From Streptomyces flaveolus (lineage in GTDB: Bacteria; Actinomycetota; Actinomycetes; Streptomycetales; Streptomycetaceae): a stretch of DNA of 64,000 bases. The notes below the pieces were generated by a model that searched no databases, was not told the origin of the DNA, and saw only the letters and a list, made by a program, of their open reading frames with translations. Below are positions 33,927 through 41,999 of the stretch, one piece after another. Both the position numbers and the translations under genes were made by a program. Position 1 is the stretch's first letter. The number at the start of each line of letters is the position of its first letter. The DNA lies in contig NZ_BMRV01000004.1 of NCBI RefSeq assembly GCF_014648815.1, forward strand, positions 496,001 through 560,000. Direction: 5' to 3'.

Positions 33927-35807
33927 GTGAGGCGAGGCGATGCGGGTACGGGCCCGGACTCCCGGATCCCCCGGGGGCGCCGGCCCCTGCGGGGGGCGGT
34001 GCTGCTGGGGGCCGTACTGGTCCTGCTCGTCCTCGGTGGCGCGGGACCGGCGTCCGCCCACGCCGCGCTCCGCTCCACCGACCCCGGCGACGGCACCGTC
34101 CTCCAGCGGGCCCCCCGCGCCGTCACCCTGACCTTCACCGAGTCCGTCGGCCTGCGCGACGACTCCTTCCGCGTCCTCGACCCCGGCGGCCACCGCCTGC
34201 GCACCGAGGACGCCGGGCACGCGGACGGCCGCTCCGACACGGCCCGCGTCACCCTGCCGGACACGCTCGGCGAAGGCACCTACACCGTGGCCTGGCGGGT
34301 GGTGTCGGCCGACAGCCACCCCGTCTCCGGCGCCTTCACCTTCTCCGTCGGCAAGCCCTCCGCGACGACCGCCGCGGTCGCCGCCGGCCCCACCGAGGAC
34401 CCCCTCACCGCCGTCCTCCACAGGATCGCCCGCTACCTCTCCTACTTCGCCGCCGCCCTGCTCGTCGGCACGGCTGCCTTCGTCGCACTGTGCCGCCCGC
34501 CGGACCCCGCCCCGCTGCGCCGGTCCCTGGTGGCCGGCTGGTGGACCCTGCTGGCGGCCACCGCGGCGCTGCTGGTGCTGCGTGCCCCGTACGAGGCGGG
34601 GACCGGCCCCGCGACGGCCCTGGACGCCTCGGCCTTCGGCGACACCCTGACGAGCCGTCCCGGCGTCCTGCTGCTGACCCGGCTGGCGCTGCTCGTGCCG
34701 ACGGCGCTCTTCCTCGCCCGGGCGTCCCGCCGCCGCGAGCGCGGCCCCCTCACCACCGCGGCGGGCGCCGCCCTGGCCGTCGGACTGGCCCTGACCTGGG
34801 CCGCCGCCGAGCACGCCGTCGCCGGCCCCCAGGTGCCCCTGGCGGTGACGTCGTCGGTACTCCACCTGCTGGCCACGGCCGTCTGGCTCGGCGGCCTCGT
34901 GGCCCTGCTCACCACGCTGCGCGGATCCGCGGACGCCCCCACGGTCGCCCGCTTCTCCCGCGTCGCCCTCGCCTGCGTGACCGTCCTGGCCGCCACCGGC
35001 GCCTACCAGTCCTGGCGCGGCCTCGGCTCCTGGCCGGCGCTCACCGGGACGACGTACGGGCGGCTGCTGCTCGCCAAGCTGGCCGGGGTGTGCGTGCTGC
35101 TGGCGCTGGCGGCGGTGTCACGGCGGTGGACGGGCGCGCTGGCCGGGCGGGCTCCCGTACCGGAGGGGGAACGGGAGCGGGCGACGGAGGCTCCCGTACC
35201 GGTGGGTGCCTCGCCGCGGACCGCCTCGCCCCTGCCGCCGTCGGCTGCCTCCTCGGCCGGACCCGGGGCGATGCCCACCGGGCCGGTCCCCGGGGACGAG
35301 CCCGCCCACGAGGTCGCCGCCCACCGCCGGGGCCTGCGCCGCTCCGTCCTGGCCGAGGCCGTCGTCGCGGCCGTCGTTCTCGTCCTGACGACCCTGCTCA
35401 CCAGCACCCTGCCGGGCCGGGCGGCGACCGAGGCGGCACGCTCCGCGCCGGCGGGCGGGGTGCTGCCCGCGTCCGTCACCACGATCCCCTTCGACGCGGG
35501 CGCCGCCGGCGGCCGGGGCATGGTCCAGATCACCCTGGACCCCGGCCGGACCGGCGACAACGCGGTGCAGGCCGTCGTCTTCGGCCCCGACGGGAGCCTG
35601 GCCGCCGTTCCCGAACTGCGCCTCTCCTTCACCCTCCCCGACCGGGAGATCGGTCCGATCGCCGCCGAACTCGTCGACCGGGGCGGCTACTGGAGCGCCA
35701 ACTCCCTCACCCTTCCCCTCCCCGGCACCTGGACCATGAAGGCGACGGTCCGGGTGACGGAGGTGGACCAGGTGAGCGAGACCAGGCGGATCCGGATCCT
35801 GCCCTGA
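33927..35807 (+). CDS. CopC-CopD copper resistance fusion protein
   Basis: A 626-residue protein. A signal-type helix (about 22-40) ends in ASAHAALRSTDPGDGT, where the mature N-terminal His matches the CopC copper site. The CopC domain (about 40-140) also has SADSHPVSGAFTFSVG. Eight membrane helices of the CopD domain follow (about 165-410). After a Pro/Gly-rich cytoplasmic loop, another helix (about 475-495) leads to a C-terminal extracytoplasmic beta domain of FixH/YtkA type (about 515-626). GTG 33927 follows GGAGAGG. It likely binds copper outside and moves it across the membrane; no other copper gene is adjacent. Confidence 0.85.
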   Translation: MRRGDAGTGPDSRIPRGRRPLRGAVLLGAVLVLLVLGGAGPASAHAALRSTDPGDGTVLQRAPRAVTLTFTESVGLRDDSFRVLDPGGHRLRTEDAGHADGRSDTARVTLPDTLGEGTYTVAWRVVSADSHPVSGAFTFSVGKPSATTAAVAAGPTEDPLTAVLHRIARYLSYFAAALLVGTAAFVALCRPPDPAPLRRSLVAGWWTLLAATAALLVLRAPYEAGTGPATALDASAFGDTLTSRPGVLLLTRLALLVPTALFLARASRRRERGPLTTAAGAALAVGLALTWAAAEHAVAGPQVPLAVTSSVLHLLATAVWLGGLVALLTTLRGSADAPTVARFSRVALACVTVLAATGAYQSWRGLGSWPALTGTTYGRLLLAKLAGVCVLLALAAVSRRWTGALAGRAPVPEGERERATEAPVPVGASPRTASPLPPSAASSAGPGAMPTGPVPGDEPAHEVAAHRRGLRRSVLAEAVVAAVVLVLTTLLTSTLPGRAATEAARSAPAGGVLPASVTTIPFDAGAAGGRGMVQITLDPGRTGDNAVQAVVFGPDGSLAAVPELRLSFTLPDREIGPIAAELVDRGGYWSANSLTLPLPGTWTMKATVRVTEVDQVSETRRIRILP

Positions 35808-35834
35808 ACAGGGGTGGCGCGGGGCGGGCGCCGC

Positions 35835-36191
35835 TCAGACCGTCCGCAGCCCGGCGTCGGCGGACCGCAGCCGTTCCCGCACGGCCGCGGCCTTCTCCCT
35901 GCTGTCGCTCAGGGAGTACGCGTTCCTCAGCCCGCTCCAGGCGCGACCCAGCGCGGAGGAACCCGCCGCGACCAGCCGGACCTCGCGGCTGTCCGTCCGG
36001 TCCGTGACGTGGATCTGGACCAGCCAGCCCCCGAGGAGGGTCTTGAGCGAGGCGTAGGCCTGGAAGTCGGCGTTGCCGACGAAGGGGTCGTCGCTCCCCG
36101 GGACGGTGCCGAACTCGACCTTCCGGGAGAGCTGGAGCGTCGAGCCGAAGATCTCCTTGATCGCCTCGACGCTGAGAGTGGTGTGCAGGGC
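35835..36191 (-). CDS. conserved hypothetical protein whose start codon cannot be found
   Basis: The final 118 codons have clear coding character: LSVEAIKEIFGSTLQLSRKV, PFVGNADFQAYASLKTLLGG, WLVQIHVTDRTDSREV, ending RSADAGLRTV. Upstream the frame stays open into the tRNA remnant, but from about 36191 to 36350 I find no ATG, GTG or TTG in this frame. Either the start is non-canonical, there is a frameshift (a GTG at 36202 exists in another frame), or the 5' end is degraded. The gene was the neighbour downstream of tRNA-Ser(GGA) before the element integrated. The function is unknown. Confidence 0.5.
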   Translation of the reverse strand, partial: ALHTTLSVEAIKEIFGSTLQLSRKVEFGTVPGSDDPFVGNADFQAYASLKTLLGGWLVQIHVTDRTDSREVRLVAAGSSALGRAWSGLRNAYSLSDSREKAAAVRERLRSADAGLRTV

Positions 36192-36348
36192 AGCGTGGGC
36201 ACGCGGTGGCCGGCGCAGGGCCCGCGGACGGAGGACGACCGCTCGGCCGCCAGAAGTCAGCCGGTTCGCGCCCGCCCGTGACGGCCGAGGGCTCTTTTGT
36301 GGCGTACGGCACGTACGGAGACGACCGGCGCAGCGACGGTGTCGGACA

Positions 36349-36462
36349 ACGTCGAAGGGCCCCCTGTTTCCAGGGGGCCCTTCGACGTTAGTGCCCGGTG
36401 AGGCACTGGCGGAGGATACGAGATTCGAACTCGTGAGGGGTTGCCCCCAACACGCTTTCCAA
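36349..36462. repeat. left attachment repeat: 3' half of tRNA-Ser(GGA) and its terminator
   Basis: This copy consists of the terminator hairpin block (36349-36388), one extra T, and a 73-base block (36390-36462) identical to 54578-54650. It contains the tRNA 3' half (36410-36462) from the anticodon loop (TTGGAAA on the minus strand) to the acceptor end and the CCA. Homology with the right copy ends at CCAA, where this side continues ACTGTCC instead of GCGTGCG. It is the chromosomal 3' end displaced by integration. Confidence 0.92.
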
Positions 36463-36559
36463 CTGTCCGCATGGCCGTCCAGGGGCGTCCACACGCGTTC
36501 AGAGGCCAGGTCAGACGGGGAGCGCGTACGACGGTGAACGGCGGCGATCGTTGGCGCAC

Positions 36560-36582
36560 TGGACAAAGACCAAGACAACGAG
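36560..36582 (+). repeat. copy of the integrase-gene 3' end near the left attachment site
   Basis: A 23-base stretch, TGGACAAAGACCAAGAC plus CAACGAG overlap, differs by one base from 54504-54526, the last codons of the integrase gene (VDKDQDNE). Here the same residues would be read as LDKDQDNE in an otherwise non-coding leader. It may be a remnant of an older integrase gene at this site, or an arm-type binding site used on both sides. Confidence 0.5.
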
Positions 36583-36642
36583 CGGCTCAGTGTCAGTGGC
36601 CCTTCCTAGGATCAACGCCAGACCAGGTGATGGAGGGGGCTC

Positions 36643-37818
36643 ATGACCACTACAGGGCTGTCGGATGCCAGCATCGTTCGGCGCGTCGTCCAGGAGTACG
36701 ACGACGAGGGGCGGGACGCCTTCCTGGACAGGCACAGGTTCGAGCGCGCCACTCAGTACTACCTTCAGGTGGGTGGTCGGCTGTACGACGCCAAGGCCAT
36801 CGCCAACGTGGCGTACCGCTACGAGCACCAGGACCCTGACGCGCGCGTGATCAGCGGTGGAAGGGATCACAGCAACCGCCTGCTGGAGCGCCTCGGTTTC
36901 ACGGTGGTCGACGGCCGTCCCACCACGGTGGAGGGTGAGCGTGCCTGGCGTCTCGCAGTCTGGTCGCACCTACAGCTCACCGAAGACGTCAGCCAGGTTC
37001 CGCCGGGTGCCCTCCGTGCATTCGGTGTCTATGGCGGAGGCCAGGGCATTTGGATGGACAAAGCCAGAACAGAGGCCGTCCATGAGGGCGGCATCACTAT
37101 GGGAGTACTCCACACTGGTGCGCACTACCCGGACGAGATCAGCGACAACGATGTGATCTACCACTACCCGACTACTGGCCGGGGCCCCGGCCGTGATGAG
37201 TCGGAGGTCGCCGCGACCAAGGCAGCAGCAGCCCTCAAGCTGCCCATCTTCGTCATCGCGAAGCCGACTCCTCGGTCCGGTGTCCGCATCGTGCGTCTGG
37301 CATGGGTGGAGGGCTGGGAAGAGCGGTCCAGGATCTTCCTGATCAACTTCGGAGACAGCAGGCCGGAGCGTCTCCTGACCGAGGACCAATCAGACGATCT
37401 GCCTTTTTCTCTGACGGGTAGCCGCAGCCGGAGCAGCCAGCGGAACGTTCGCGAACGCCCTGGACAGCGCCGTTTCAAGCTGCGGGTCTTCCAGCGCTAC
37501 GGACCTCGCTGTCCCCTCTCGGGAATAGCAGTGCCCGAGATGATCGAGGCAGCTCACCTGAGGCCCGACGCCGAGGACGGCACAGACGATCCTCGCAACG
37601 GCTTGCCGCTCAACGCAGCGCTCCACCGTGCCTACGATGCACACCTGTTCGCCATTGAACCCGAGACCCTCAACGTAGTGACCCGCCCTCAGGGCCCAAC
37701 TATTGAGGAGCTCGGTATCGTCACGCCGCATCTTCGCGAGCTACCACGGCGCCCACACGCCGAGGCGTTGCGCTGGCGGTACAGGGAATGGCAGTCGCGT
37801 ACTGGCCGGCAGGGATAA
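36643..37818 (+). CDS. HNH endonuclease, putative modification-dependent restriction enzyme
   Basis: A 391-residue three-part protein. Residues about 1-90 form a small domain (VVQEYDDEGRDAFLDRHRF, LYDAKAIANVAYRYEHQ) of the kind I recall at the N-terminus of ScoMcrA-like type IV enzymes. A middle domain (about 100-260: GVYGGGQGIWMDKARTE, HTGAHYPDEI, VIYHYPTTGRGPGRDES) could be the base-reading module. The C-terminus is an HNH nuclease with CPLSG, IEAAHLRPD, NGLPLNAALHRAYD, keeping all His/Asn positions. The ATG at 36643 follows GGAGGGGG. It is the first gene inside the left end of the AICE, in a typical cargo position. The DNA mark it might read is not known. Confidence 0.75.
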   Translation: MTTTGLSDASIVRRVVQEYDDEGRDAFLDRHRFERATQYYLQVGGRLYDAKAIANVAYRYEHQDPDARVISGGRDHSNRLLERLGFTVVDGRPTTVEGERAWRLAVWSHLQLTEDVSQVPPGALRAFGVYGGGQGIWMDKARTEAVHEGGITMGVLHTGAHYPDEISDNDVIYHYPTTGRGPGRDESEVAATKAAAALKLPIFVIAKPTPRSGVRIVRLAWVEGWEERSRIFLINFGDSRPERLLTEDQSDDLPFSLTGSRSRSSQRNVRERPGQRRFKLRVFQRYGPRCPLSGIAVPEMIEAAHLRPDAEDGTDDPRNGLPLNAALHRAYDAHLFAIEPETLNVVTRPQGPTIEELGIVTPHLRELPRRPHAEALRWRYREWQSRTGRQG

Positions 37819-37945
37819 CGCGATCGGGCGGATTCCGAAACCGCCCGATCAACACTCCACGCTCACTGGAGCTGGTGCGTTCATTTGCGGACCTACGGCC
37901 CGACGGTCTGACCGGAGAGGTTGGCCGCCTACCCCCAAAAGCGTT

Positions 37946-39730
37946 TCACTGGTGTGCTCCCGTGCGGCTCTGGCTCCATCGTTCGCCGCTAGGCCAGACC
38001 TTAAGGGCCGTCGCAGCAAGTTCCTGTTGCCGCTCAACGATCCCTTCTACACGCCACGATGCTGCAACAGGGTCCCAGATTCTGTCGACTGCCGTATCGG
38101 AAGTGATAAGCAGTGAAGAAGTAGCATAGAGAAAGGCTTTATCTGGATAGGCAAGATTGGCCACTGTTGGATTTTTCCTTCCACTCAGCAAGGTCAAGTT
38201 TCCAATTCTGCCAACCCATGAATCATGTTCTTCAAGACGTAGTTCCTTTTCAGGCTTTTGGGGATATACATTTTCGACGTACAGCTTCCCGTCACCCGAG
38301 AGCGTTACATCCTCGTCAATGCCTGCCTCAGACCGCATGTACTCCTCAATCTTGCTGAGTAGGTAGCGTGCCTGGGATGTTTTCTGAATGGATGCTCGCT
38401 CGAAATCCGATTTGAAAGTATCGTCATCAGGAATCCAACCGCAGATACGACGTGTCGCTGTATCAATCCCGGCACCACCGGAGATCTCTTTGGCTACTTC
38501 GAACAGGTTCTCTTCTAGGTGGGTAGATTCCTTATTGGCGACCACTGTCCATCGGACGTAATAACTCAGCATCGCGCCAATGAGATTGTGGAGCTTGTCG
38601 TAATCTGCTCGTTCAGATGCGGCGAGAAGGAGCGGATAGAGCGCATCAGCTCCGAGCGCTTTCACCTCTTTAAGTGAGGCGTCGATCTCATCGTAGCCAG
38701 TACTACTAGTGATTAGATCAGCGTATCGAATGGAGGCTGATTCAAGGTCAGCTGCGAAGGCCCCAACCCCATACTTTTGTGGACGCTTATCGAATTCTTT
38801 GCTTAGATTCTTCCGGATGACAGTGTAGAGGCCGTACGACTTGACATCTCCATACTTCGCGACCCAATAGTGACGAAGAAATTTCTCGATGTCCTCTCGT
38901 CTGTCGAAATCATCCAAGAGAACTCGCCATGCGTCATTCACGCGCTCCTTCTCGTGTGGGCCGGTGCTTTTTTCCATAAGGAAGTTACGTACCAGATCCA
39001 CGGTGGACAGGTCCTTGCCTCGCGAATTGATCGTCTCAAATACCTCGTTTGCGTCACTCGCAGACGGAGTCTGAATCTCAACAAACACCAACCCGTTGAT
39101 GAGGCATTCGCGCATTCCGTCAAGCCAATCCAATCGCTCCTCTTCGTCAGGATATGGCGCGAGCTCGACAGCCACTTTGGCTTCAAAAGCCGCGTATGCG
39201 TCAAGAATCAGTCGGTGGGATGGCCGCTTGTCCTTTTCAGGTGTAAGGCATTCTCCTTGCGCCTCATCCCAATCTTGGATGTTGCTACGGAAAAAGCTAC
39301 GATCAAAGAGGGAAAGCTCTAGGAAATATTCTGTTGGGGTGCGCCTTCCGGTTTTGCGGGCGATGTAATCTCGATGGATATTGAGGGCGAGTGCGGTGGC
39401 CTCGGGTGAGTGCATCCGGTGCAGGATGTCACGAATTACGGCAAGAAGAATGGTGGATGTGGTCAGTCGCTGTTGCCCATCAAGGAGGGCGCGACTCTTT
39501 ACCGCCTTCTCCGTGATCGTTACTACCGGACCAATAAAGTACTCCGAGGCGGATTCCTTGCCGCTCTCCCGGGCCTTCTTGAATTTTTGAATGTCAGCCC
39601 AAAATACATCTACTTCCTTACGTGTCCACGCGTACTGGCGCTGGCTGTCATCCGGAACGGTAACAATGGGATTGTTGGCCCCGATGAGCTGTCCGAGCGT
39701 CTGCCGCTGCGCCTGCTTGATGATTGCCAT
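37946..39730 (-). CDS. DUF262/DUF1524 protein (GmrSD/SspE-type), with degenerate HxxP motif
   Basis: A 594-residue protein. The N-terminal DUF262 domain has VPDDSQRQYAWTRKEVDVFW and the nucleotide-handling DGQQRLTT motif (residues 84-90), then FETINSRGKDLSTVDLVRNF. The C-terminal DUF1524 region is recognisable from RIGNLTLLSGRKNPTVANL and the Lys/Tyr/Ser pattern after it. In place of the defining HxxP motif the sequence reads NVYP (N487 to P490), one base change from His (CAT to AAT). Such proteins are type IV or phosphorothioate-sensing restriction enzymes (GmrSD, SspE). The ATG at 39730 (MAIIKQAQ) has AAGGG upstream. The gene is markedly AT-rich for this genome and is convergent with the HNH gene, so it was acquired. 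Confidence 0.8.
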   Translation of the reverse strand: MAIIKQAQRQTLGQLIGANNPIVTVPDDSQRQYAWTRKEVDVFWADIQKFKKARESGKESASEYFIGPVVTITEKAVKSRALLDGQQRLTTSTILLAVIRDILHRMHSPEATALALNIHRDYIARKTGRRTPTEYFLELSLFDRSFFRSNIQDWDEAQGECLTPEKDKRPSHRLILDAYAAFEAKVAVELAPYPDEEERLDWLDGMRECLINGLVFVEIQTPSASDANEVFETINSRGKDLSTVDLVRNFLMEKSTGPHEKERVNDAWRVLLDDFDRREDIEKFLRHYWVAKYGDVKSYGLYTVIRKNLSKEFDKRPQKYGVGAFAADLESASIRYADLITSSTGYDEIDASLKEVKALGADALYPLLLAASERADYDKLHNLIGAMLSYYVRWTVVANKESTHLEENLFEVAKEISGGAGIDTATRRICGWIPDDDTFKSDFERASIQKTSQARYLLSKIEEYMRSEAGIDEDVTLSGDGKLYVENVYPQKPEKELRLEEHDSWVGRIGNLTLLSGRKNPTVANLAYPDKAFLYATSSLLITSDTAVDRIWDPVAASWRVEGIVERQQELAATALKVWPSGERWSQSRTGAHQ

Positions 39731-39897
39731 GTAAGACCCTTCCCATCTCTGCGGTTGCTCGCGTATGCTAGCGCGCCAAGACGTAGCGTTGCCTATGGAT
39801 GGACAAATCCTGCCGCTTGTTAGCGGAACAACCCTCCAGCGGGCTCGTCGACTGGTAGATTGTGCAGACACAGAAGTCTGTCATGAGAGGGGGGACC

Positions 39898-40680
39898 GTG
39901 GGTTTCACTAGCGAAAACACCGCGGCACATCACTTGCACGCCATTCTGTCACGCATCCACGGTTCTAACGCGACGTCCTATGCGGCTGGTTGGGCGACTG
40001 CTCTAGGCGCAGAGTGGGGGAGCCTGGAGTTCTCCAGAAAGCACGCAGAGATTGTTAACCTTTTGACTGTGACTGTGCAGCAGCTTGATGCACTGCCAGA
40101 ACGGTCCAGGAATCGGTATTTGCGCTACGTTCCCAGTTGGTGGTCTTCTGTCATTCAGCCACTTGCTAATTGGACAGATGTTAATCGGCCAGCGGTTCAA
40201 ATCATTAAGCAAGATGCACTGGATCATCTAGAATCCGCGGCAGACATCATTGCCGGTACCCTCGCAGGTTCGGATGCGGCGCCCCGCAGCGCTGACCTTC
40301 TCGAGATGAAACAGCAATGTGGCGAATGGCTCGACCTGCTGAATGGTATGAGTGATCTCGAAATCAGTGGCCCTGTGCGGGATCAACTGATAGCTCAGAT
40401 TGAGCATCTGGTCTGGCTGATCGACAATGTTGAGATGTTCGGAGGAGCAAGAGTCGCTGGGGAAGCAAGCCGAGTAGTGGGCGCGCTCGCTCAGGCCGGA
40501 GCGACGCTCACGACATCCGACCCTAATACTGCCAGTCGCTGGCAGAAGGCATGGTTCGCCCTGATTGGTATCTGCTTGGTATTCAACACGGGGGCCCCCG
40601 TAGTTCAGGAGTCCCTCGCCTCAGGCGGTGAGCTGTTTAAGGAAATTACGGCCACAGTCCAGAGCCTTAATGCAGAGTGA
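39898..40680 (+). CDS. unknown 260-residue protein with C-terminal hydrophobic segment, divergent from DUF262 gene
   Basis: The GTG at 39898 has GAGGGGGG just upstream. The protein is mostly helical and soluble-looking (SRKHAEIVNLLTVTVQQLDA, ALDHLESAADIIAGTLAG), with one hydrophobic stretch near the end (about 220-238, AWFALIGICLVFNTGAPVV) that could be membrane-anchoring. I recognise no family. It is read divergently from the DUF262 gene, 167 bp away, and shares its low GC, so both were probably acquired together. It could be an effector or accessory factor of the same defence unit, or independent cargo. Confidence 0.65.
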   Translation: MGFTSENTAAHHLHAILSRIHGSNATSYAAGWATALGAEWGSLEFSRKHAEIVNLLTVTVQQLDALPERSRNRYLRYVPSWWSSVIQPLANWTDVNRPAVQIIKQDALDHLESAADIIAGTLAGSDAAPRSADLLEMKQQCGEWLDLLNGMSDLEISGPVRDQLIAQIEHLVWLIDNVEMFGGARVAGEASRVVGALAQAGATLTTSDPNTASRWQKAWFALIGICLVFNTGAPVVQESLASGGELFKEITATVQSLNAE

Positions 40681-40971
40681 TCAGCCGCGCCGTCCGTCGG
40701 GTGCCTTGGTCTGTTGATGGATCAGGTCCGGCGGACCTCTGTGCCAGTCGGTCGGTTGCTTGGGCGATAACTTAAGCGACGTTTCCCGTCCGGCGCTCGC
40801 TGCTGCTAGCTGCGGGATCAGCTTTCCGTGCCGGGCGGGACTCCATCGGACGTTCGCCGGCCTCCCAGCTAGACCCGGTGCGGCGCCCCATCGGACAGTT
40901 GCATGGGGCGTGGAAAACTTGAATCTGTTGGGCGCCCACCGGGACGCCGCCGATGTCGAAGGGGAGGCCAC

Positions 40972-41418
40972 GTGCCGCAGGCCAGTCCGCGCGGAACCTA
41001 CCTAGTCATCGCAGAGGCTCTGCGAGCCGAGATTCAGGGGCGGGAAGGCACCGGCGCCCTGCCGTCGGAAGCCGACATGATGCGTTCGCACGGGGTCGGC
41101 CGCAACACGATCCGCCGCGCTCTCAAGGTCCTCGAAGCTGACGGCCTTGTCGAGTCAGTGCCCGGGGTCGGGTGGCGCCCTGCACGGGGCGGCGACCGGC
41201 GGTCCCTTGCCGAACGCATGACTGATGTGATCGCGGAAGAGTCCCTGTCCGTAGGCGACGTGTACCCGTCGGAGGCCAAGCTGTGTGAGAGGTTCGGCGC
41301 GTCGCGGACCGCTGTACGGCGCGTATTGGCACAGATGGAGGGGAACGGCCTGCTCACCACGGTTCATGGCAAGGGGCGCACGGTGCGCGCCCTCCCGACG
41401 CCGACCACGCGGCCGTAG
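40972..41418 (+). CDS. GntR-type regulator with two winged-helix domains (KorSA-like position)
   Basis: A 148-residue protein built of two successive GntR winged helices: first PSEADMMRSHGVGRNTIRRALKVLEADGLV (about 26-58), then PSEAKLCERFGASRTAVRRVLAQMEGNGLL (about 100-132). It lacks a ligand-binding C-terminal domain. GTG 40972 has GGGGAGG four bases upstream. In pSAM2-type elements a GntR protein (KorSA) represses the replication activator and keeps the element silent; the position supports such a role, but the duplicated winged helix is not what I would expect for KorSA itself. Confidence 0.8.
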   Translation: MPQASPRGTYLVIAEALRAEIQGREGTGALPSEADMMRSHGVGRNTIRRALKVLEADGLVESVPGVGWRPARGGDRRSLAERMTDVIAEESLSVGDVYPSEAKLCERFGASRTAVRRVLAQMEGNGLLTTVHGKGRTVRALPTPTTRP

Positions 41419-41429
41419 GCTTGGTCGCC

Positions 41430-41999
41430 ATGGGACTGACTGAGTGGGCGTACTCGCTGTCCGAAGCGATGCTGTCCGAACCGTTGCCGCGCCGCTGGGC
41501 ACACTCGCTCGGGGTGGCCAAGTGCGCTCGCTCCCTGAGCTCCATCCTGGGCGACGACGCGGAACTTCTGGAAGCCGCTGCCGTGCTGCACGACGTCGGG
41601 TACTCGCCGGCCATTGCTGCCACCGGCTTCCATCCACTGGACGGCGCGAGATTCCTCCGAGACCAGGAAGCGGCGGACGAACGCGTCGTACGTCTGGTCG
41701 CGCATCACTCCTGCGCCCTCTTGGAAGCCGAGGAGCGCGGGATGAGGAAGGAACTTGAGAACGAGTTCCAGCTTGAGCATCCGGACCTAGTCGACGCATT
41801 GATCTACTGCGATATGACGACGACGCCGGACGGGACGCGGACCACGCCGGGCGAACGACTGGACGAGATCGTGAAGCGATACGGCCCGGAAACGATCGTG
41901 GGCCGATTCATCCAGCGTGCCGCACCCGAGATCCATGCAGCCGCAAGGCGCGTAGAGGAACGTGTGGCGCAGGTCTCCGCAGGCAGTCAGCCGATGTAG
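41430..41999 (+). CDS. HD-domain phosphohydrolase
   Basis: A 189-residue metal-dependent phosphohydrolase of the HD superfamily. The first His is in RRWAHSLGVAKCA and the HD pair in AAVLHDVGYSPA, followed by FHPLDGARFLR and LVAHHSCALLEAEE, giving the full H...HD...H...D set. Substrates of this family are nucleotides or nucleotide-linked phosphoesters. The ATG at 41430 starts 11 bp after the GntR gene, so both form a unit. Its end overlaps the convergent Nudix gene by 13 bases. HD and Nudix genes are standing members of AICE regulatory regions. Confidence 0.85.
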   Translation: MGLTEWAYSLSEAMLSEPLPRRWAHSLGVAKCARSLSSILGDDAELLEAAAVLHDVGYSPAIAATGFHPLDGARFLRDQEAADERVVRLVAHHSCALLEAEERGMRKELENEFQLEHPDLVDALIYCDMTTTPDGTRTTPGERLDEIVKRYGPETIVGRFIQRAAPEIHAAARRVEERVAQVSAGSQPM

